64,000 nt of DNA from Coriaria nepalensis (lineage: Eukaryota; Streptophyta; Magnoliopsida; Cucurbitales; Coriariaceae): NCBI GenBank assembly GCA_027186245.1, contig CP114490.1, positions 77,001-141,000 of the forward strand, written 5' to 3'. Positions within the stretch are counted from its first letter, which is position 1; each line of letters starts with the position of its first letter. The translations under genes were made by a program, and so were the position numbers. This document shows, one piece after another, positions 59,601-64,000 of this stretch. Under the pieces are notes generated by a model. The model saw only the letters and a program-made list of their open reading frames with translations, had not been told where the DNA came from and made no database searches.

Positions 59601-61274
59601 ATGTCGGGTGGATCTGTGAGAAGGATCTCACATGAAGAATTTCAACTGGTAAGCTGTTGCTTTGTTATCGATGTTCTCTAGCCAAAACATATGATGTACA
59701 TAATCAAAACTTTCTAGTTTTTAAATTGTGATTGTAGGTGCAAAATCTTATAAAACGATGCCTCCAGCTCTACATGAACCAAAAGGAAATTGTGGACACT
59801 CTCTTGGATGAAGCAAACATTGAGCCTGGTTTTACAGAACTTGGTAAACATGAAGTTTTGTTTTAGTTTCCGAAATGGGCTTCATCTTTTTGCTTAATAT
59901 ATGCATCCCTATTATCACAGTATCTGCGGATTCATTAGTCTGCCTATAAACCAGTTTTTCTGGAATATCGTTCAGCAGATAATGATATGACAAGTACACT
60001 CTTAGTCCAATTCATTTAATCTCTCACTCCTTCACAAGTCTAATATACTCTTTTGATTCCAGTTTGGCAAAAGCTTGAAGAAGAGAACTGGGAATTCTTC
60101 AATGCATACAACCTAAGGTTGATGGTGAAGCAACAAATTATTGAATTCAACAGGTTGCTTGAGCAACAAGCGCAGATGATGCACCAGATACACCCCTCTG
60201 CCGTTTCTTCATTACCTAATTCTAATGGGGCTCACGTATCACCAAGTATTACTTTTCCCCAATTACTTTTCATAAAATTGTATGATTAGTTTTATGTGAT
60301 ATATAGTTGGTTTGTCATGAAGAGAAATTGAAGAATGCCTCCTCACCGGCCCCCCTCTCCCATCATTTTCATCATGTCTTTAAAAGTTAAAAGAGAGAGA
60401 GAGAGAGAGAGAGGAATGTTGAGATTACTTGATTGACTTATTGTAAACCCAATCATAGAAAATAAATTTACAGGATATCTTAATTTCTTTCTTTTGGCAG
60501 TGCTCCAGAACCCAGCATGCTATGCACCAGAACATACAAGCTTTGCTCTAAAACAAGAAGATGTACACCATTCAATGGGGTCCAACTTAGCCAATGAATT
60601 TTCCAATGGTAGCCAAAATTTCCACTCAAGTATGCATTCTGCAATTAACTTGTCTGATCATGCCAGTAGGATTGATGCTTCACAGAGTATGCTATCAACT
60701 CAAAGCACAAGCATGGGTCTGATGCAAGGGATGAATGGAGGGATGGTAAAATCTGAAGCTGAGTATTCAGGTCGTCCAAGTTATATGTTTGGCTCTGAGG
60801 AAAATGTCCTTGAAGCCCGTCCGCCTATTGGGAATGCTCCCATTCCGCCCTTTACTGCACAGTCTAACACATTGCCTTTGAATGAATCCCTTCTGGATCC
60901 TGACACCTCTACATTTGGCTCTCTTGGTTTGATTCCACGGATTTTCAGTCTCTCAGACCTGAATTCCGACTTCTCTCAAGGTACAGGTTTATCATTTTTC
61001 CAGTAAAACAAAAGAGGTTTGTTGTAGCTGCAAGATATCATTTTCATAATGGAGTGAATTTGGATTTGCCAGATATACTGGATAGCTATGCTAGATCTCC
61101 GTTTCTGGCTACAGAATCTGATAACTTTCTGGATACGGGAGAAAGAGAACATCATGGTGAGAGGTTTTCACTATCTGGAAATTCATGCGTGTTATATTCA
61201 AAGATGGTTAGTGACTTTGATTATTGGTCTAATATTAGATAATAGAAGGTTGGGTACTATCTCAGAAGCTTTAA
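59601..61274 (+). CDS. Plant-specific A_thal_3526 (protein 1589) domain protein
   Basis: Six exons (59601-59648, 59738-59843, 60063-60245, 60501-60980, 61073-61156, 61246-61274) give 309 residues. Residues about 13-80 match the plant 'protein 1589 of unknown function' domain (PF09713/TIGR01589): F-Q-L-V-Q-N-L-I-K-R-C-L-Q-L-Y-M, then V-W-Q-K-L-E-E-E-N and F-F-x-A-Y; a helical Q-rich tail follows. The remainder is Ser/Asn/Met-rich and probably disordered, with a late L-G-L-I-P-R-I-F-S-L-S-D-L-N-S-D-F motif. The biochemical role is not known. The last exon (G-W-V-L-S-Q-K-L) is the least certain call; readthrough at 60981 would stop at 61003-61005 instead and give an alternative end. Confidence 0.85.
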
Positions 61275-62849
61275 GCTATGAAGAATTTGGGAGCGAATAG
61301 CTGGTAAGTATACTGGTCTGCCCTCATCCCTGAATTTTACAATTCTAGACTAATCATTAGATCCAAAAGCGAACACCTTCCCAACCACCTCAAGGTAAGA
61401 TATTAGTTTAATGTAATTAAGATGTGTTTGCTTATAATCCAAGCTTACAAGAGAATTGTATTCTTCCCCTCATTTTAGTGGAACTATACTCGTAAGTCTA
61501 ATCAAATAAACTCATTGTTTCACCTAGGATTTGCTTGTTCAGTTCTATATACATGACTGCTAATCTGTTATCTTTTGTGGCTGCAGGTAGGTGGGATTGA
61601 TTTGCACATACTGGATAGAAGGGATGAGCAGTTTACATCCTATCGGACCCGGTTCGGTTGGATACGGTCACAACAAAAAGGCTGAAGCCGGTTTGGATTG
61701 GATGATACGATTTTTCTTTTTTTAAGCTTACGTTTACAGGCTGTAGCTTAACACAATACCCCTCCGTCTCTTATTATTCTTCTTTCTGCAACTCGCCGGT
61801 GAAGATTGTTTTCTTCATCGAGAAATATGGTATTTTGCAGTGGCGGATTTCTTGAGTTGTAGACCGGTTTTCTTCTTCATTGGAAGTCAGAACAGTAAGA
61901 GAGAAAGATAGTAAATTATATAATGAAGCCTAAATCATAGCAAAACTCTTACCGGCACTACGAAATAGTATTATTAGAGAATGAAAGAAAATAATCAACA
62001 AGAAGAATCAAGGCTTAAAAATTATCATAAATTATAATTTTTACGTATAATTAAGTATCTATTAATTTAGTTAAATAATTATATTTTTATCAGATTTAGA
62101 TTCAGATTTAGAAACGGTGAAATTAGTTGGATGGCTCATTAAATTTAATCGGATGATTATTGAATGCGGATGAAATCTGATCTCATTCGATTCGATTCGA
62201 TTGATATGCGGATAGAAAGTTTTGCATGTATAGCAATTTATTTGGTGATGAAATATTTTTTGTTTTTAACTCCATGAAACTTAGCGATTGGTTTGTAAAA
62301 GCTCGTTTAGCGAATGGAAATTGTGCTTTGGCTGGCTTCACCGTATATACTAATTCGATTGATTGTAGTGTTGAGGAGAAATACATGAAGTAATTTAATG
62401 TTGTGTAAAGGTGAAGGATTCTTAGTACGGAAATAGAAATAAGATGAACGTTATTGTCAAAATGTACTTATTAGCTTGTCGGGTCGGGTGGTTACATCTA
62501 CTCTATAAATTCTCATTAAAATTTTATCAATTTTCTAAGTATATTTTAATTAAATCTTATGGCTTAAATTAAGTTTTTGTATGCTCAAAAGATCATATAT
62601 TATAAATATGCATAACTTATAACGTGTCATCTTTTCGATTAAAAAAAGTAATTTTTCTTATCTTAATTAAAATAAAATATATTAAATTTTTTAACATTTT
62701 TAATATTTCATTAAATTAATAATTATATATTTATTGTATATAAATTATTAACTACCTGAGTTACAAAAACCAGTTTGCCGCGAGAAACCTTTTCAGAAGA
62801 ATTAGGTCAGACTCTTCTTTTGCACCAGCGAAATCTCCGGTGCTCTTTA
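61275..62849. other. Intergenic, AT-rich
   Basis: About 61600-61700 contains GGGATGAGCAGTTTACATCC and GGACCCGGTTCGG, wording seen at ends of small hAT-like elements, but no matching end was found. 62160-62210 repeats GATTC units. No gene seen. Confidence 0.45.
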
Positions 62850-64000
62850 ATGGATGAGAGCCAGAGCAGCAGCTGTAGCAGTAACGGAAGGGGCAGCGAC
62901 AGCCATTGGAGAGCTGAGGAAGCAGTTGCTGGAAACGCTGAGGCACTCGAAGCCTTAAGAGAGCTCATCACCTTCCCTCTTAAATACTCTCTCGAAGCTC
63001 AAAAGCTCGGTCTAAGAGTAACACACGACTCTCCCTCTCTCTATCTCTCATACTTCTTCCATTTTTGATGATTTTGTTCTTTTCAATCATCCCTGCTTTT
63101 TGCTTTTCAGTGGCCGAGGGGTCTGCTTCTATACGGTCCTCCTGGTACCGGGAAGGTATCGATCAATGGTCGCTTTGAATTCTTATATTTGATTGTTTGT
63201 TTAGAAGCTTTTTTTCTGTTTGGCTTAGACTTTTTCTCCATGCCAGACAAGCTTAGTGCGTGCGGTTGTTAAGGAATGTGATGCAGATCTGACCATTATC
63301 AGGTACTCGACCCATTTTTCTTATTCACTAGTGATTATAAAAAATGAGTTGTAACATTAGTCAGTAATGTGGGTGGTTCTTATTAAATTTGTTCTTTGTC
63401 TCTGTGCTTTTATTTCGGATGCAGTCCACATTCAGTTCACAGAGCACATGCTGGAGAAAGTGAAAAAATTCTACGGGATGCCTTCGCTAAGGCATCATCT
63501 CATGCAGCACAGGGAAAACCTTCAGTTGTCTTCATTGATGAAATAGATGCACTTTGTCCTCGGCGTGATTCCAGGTATTGTAGAATGTGTTACTCTTTCG
63601 ACCTTCTTCTATCTATGGATGCCTATGAATTATGTGTTTACATTTTTTTACTTTTTACGCTACAACTTCAGAAGGGAACAAGATGTTCGTGTAGCCTCTC
63701 AACTCTTTATGTTGATGGACTCCAATAAACCGCCGCCAACATTTGGACCTCAAGTTGTTGTTGTTGCATCAACTAATAGGTTATATTCTTCTCTTGTTGG
63801 AAAATTTAAATATTGTAAATATTGGTGAAAATGTGTTAGCTTTGTCTTTTTAATATTATGGATTTTCTTAAAGAAAACTTCTAAATAGTTTTGTCCTTTT
63901 ACTTTTGAGGTGGGAGGGGAAGGGAGACTTGAATTTGGGTTGGATTGTTTAAGTCTGCATTTCTACTTCGTGTCTCCTAGGGGAAAAGGGCTTTTACTTT
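62850..64000 (+). CDS. CDC48B: CDC48B-like AAA ATPase, 5' part
   Basis: Five exons are inside the window: 62850-63017, 63111-63155, 63247-63302, 63425-63574, 63672-63779. Together they give the first ~175 residues, and the gene continues past the right edge. After a Ser-rich start comes L-R-E-L-I-T-F-P-L-K-Y, the typical lead into a D1 AAA domain. Walker A is G-P-P-G-T-G-K-T, with an intron between K and T; Walker B is V-V-F-I-D-E-I-D-A-L; sensor 1 is V-V-V-A-S-T-N-R. The N-domain of canonical CDC48/p97 is absent, as in Arabidopsis CDC48B (At2g03670). Such ATPases pull ubiquitinated proteins from complexes or membranes; the B form's targets are unclear. Confidence 0.88.

Noticed and set aside
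61600..62510. Possible hAT-like element between GGGATGAGCAG and GGTTACATCTACTC
   Set aside because: The two ends do not form a convincing inverted repeat and no target duplication was found.

Overview
This window is nuclear DNA of a flowering plant, most likely a eudicot. The protein-coding genes are broken by many short AT-rich introns, intergenic DNA is AT-rich, long-terminal-repeat (LTR) retrotransposons are nested in one another, and every recognisable gene belongs to a plant family. I could not name the species. All exon boundaries were worked out by hand: exon lengths, reading phase and splice dinucleotides were checked against each other, but no alignment was run.

Layout from left to right. 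Positions 1-754: 5' end of a decayed Ty1/copia element on the minus strand. 1889-8100: a tandem duplication of a pentatricopeptide-repeat (PPR) gene; the first copy is a pseudogene and the second is intact. 8770-21621: a 21-exon organellar DNA gyrase B gene (minus strand). Its intron 20 is 7.7 kb because a Ty3/gypsy chromovirus inserted into an older retroelement there. 21742-29785: a transposon-like unit with long terminal inverted repeats. It holds plastid-derived rps8/infA sequence and was later split by a 6.1 kb LTR element that encodes only gag. 30782-35339: MAP70 microtubule-associated protein. 37020-37362: probable small membrane protein. 38249-41519: clade II TGA bZIP transcription factor. 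43095-46856: AVT1-type vacuolar amino acid transporter. 48260-48475: ARGOS/OSR-type organ-size protein. 49477-50968: EMG1/NEP1 rRNA methyltransferase (plus strand). 51962-53721: LTR pieces in opposite orientations forming a large inverted repeat. About 54430-54519: fragment of a mitochondrial DnaJ gene. 55211-56814: strictosidine synthase-like gene. 59601-61274: plant-specific A_thal_3526-domain gene. 62850 to the right edge: start of a CDC48B-like AAA ATPase.

The genes are independent housekeeping and developmental loci; I see no metabolic cluster. From memory, an AVT1-type transporter, an OSR protein, EMG1 and strictosidine synthase-like genes also lie near each other in Arabidopsis (around At2g41190-At2g41300 and At3g57000-At3g57030), so this half looks like a conserved ancestral block. 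The most unusual points are a textbook U12-type AT-AC intron in the transporter gene, four introns with GC donors, and the layered element at 21.7-29.8 kb that carries plastid DNA.
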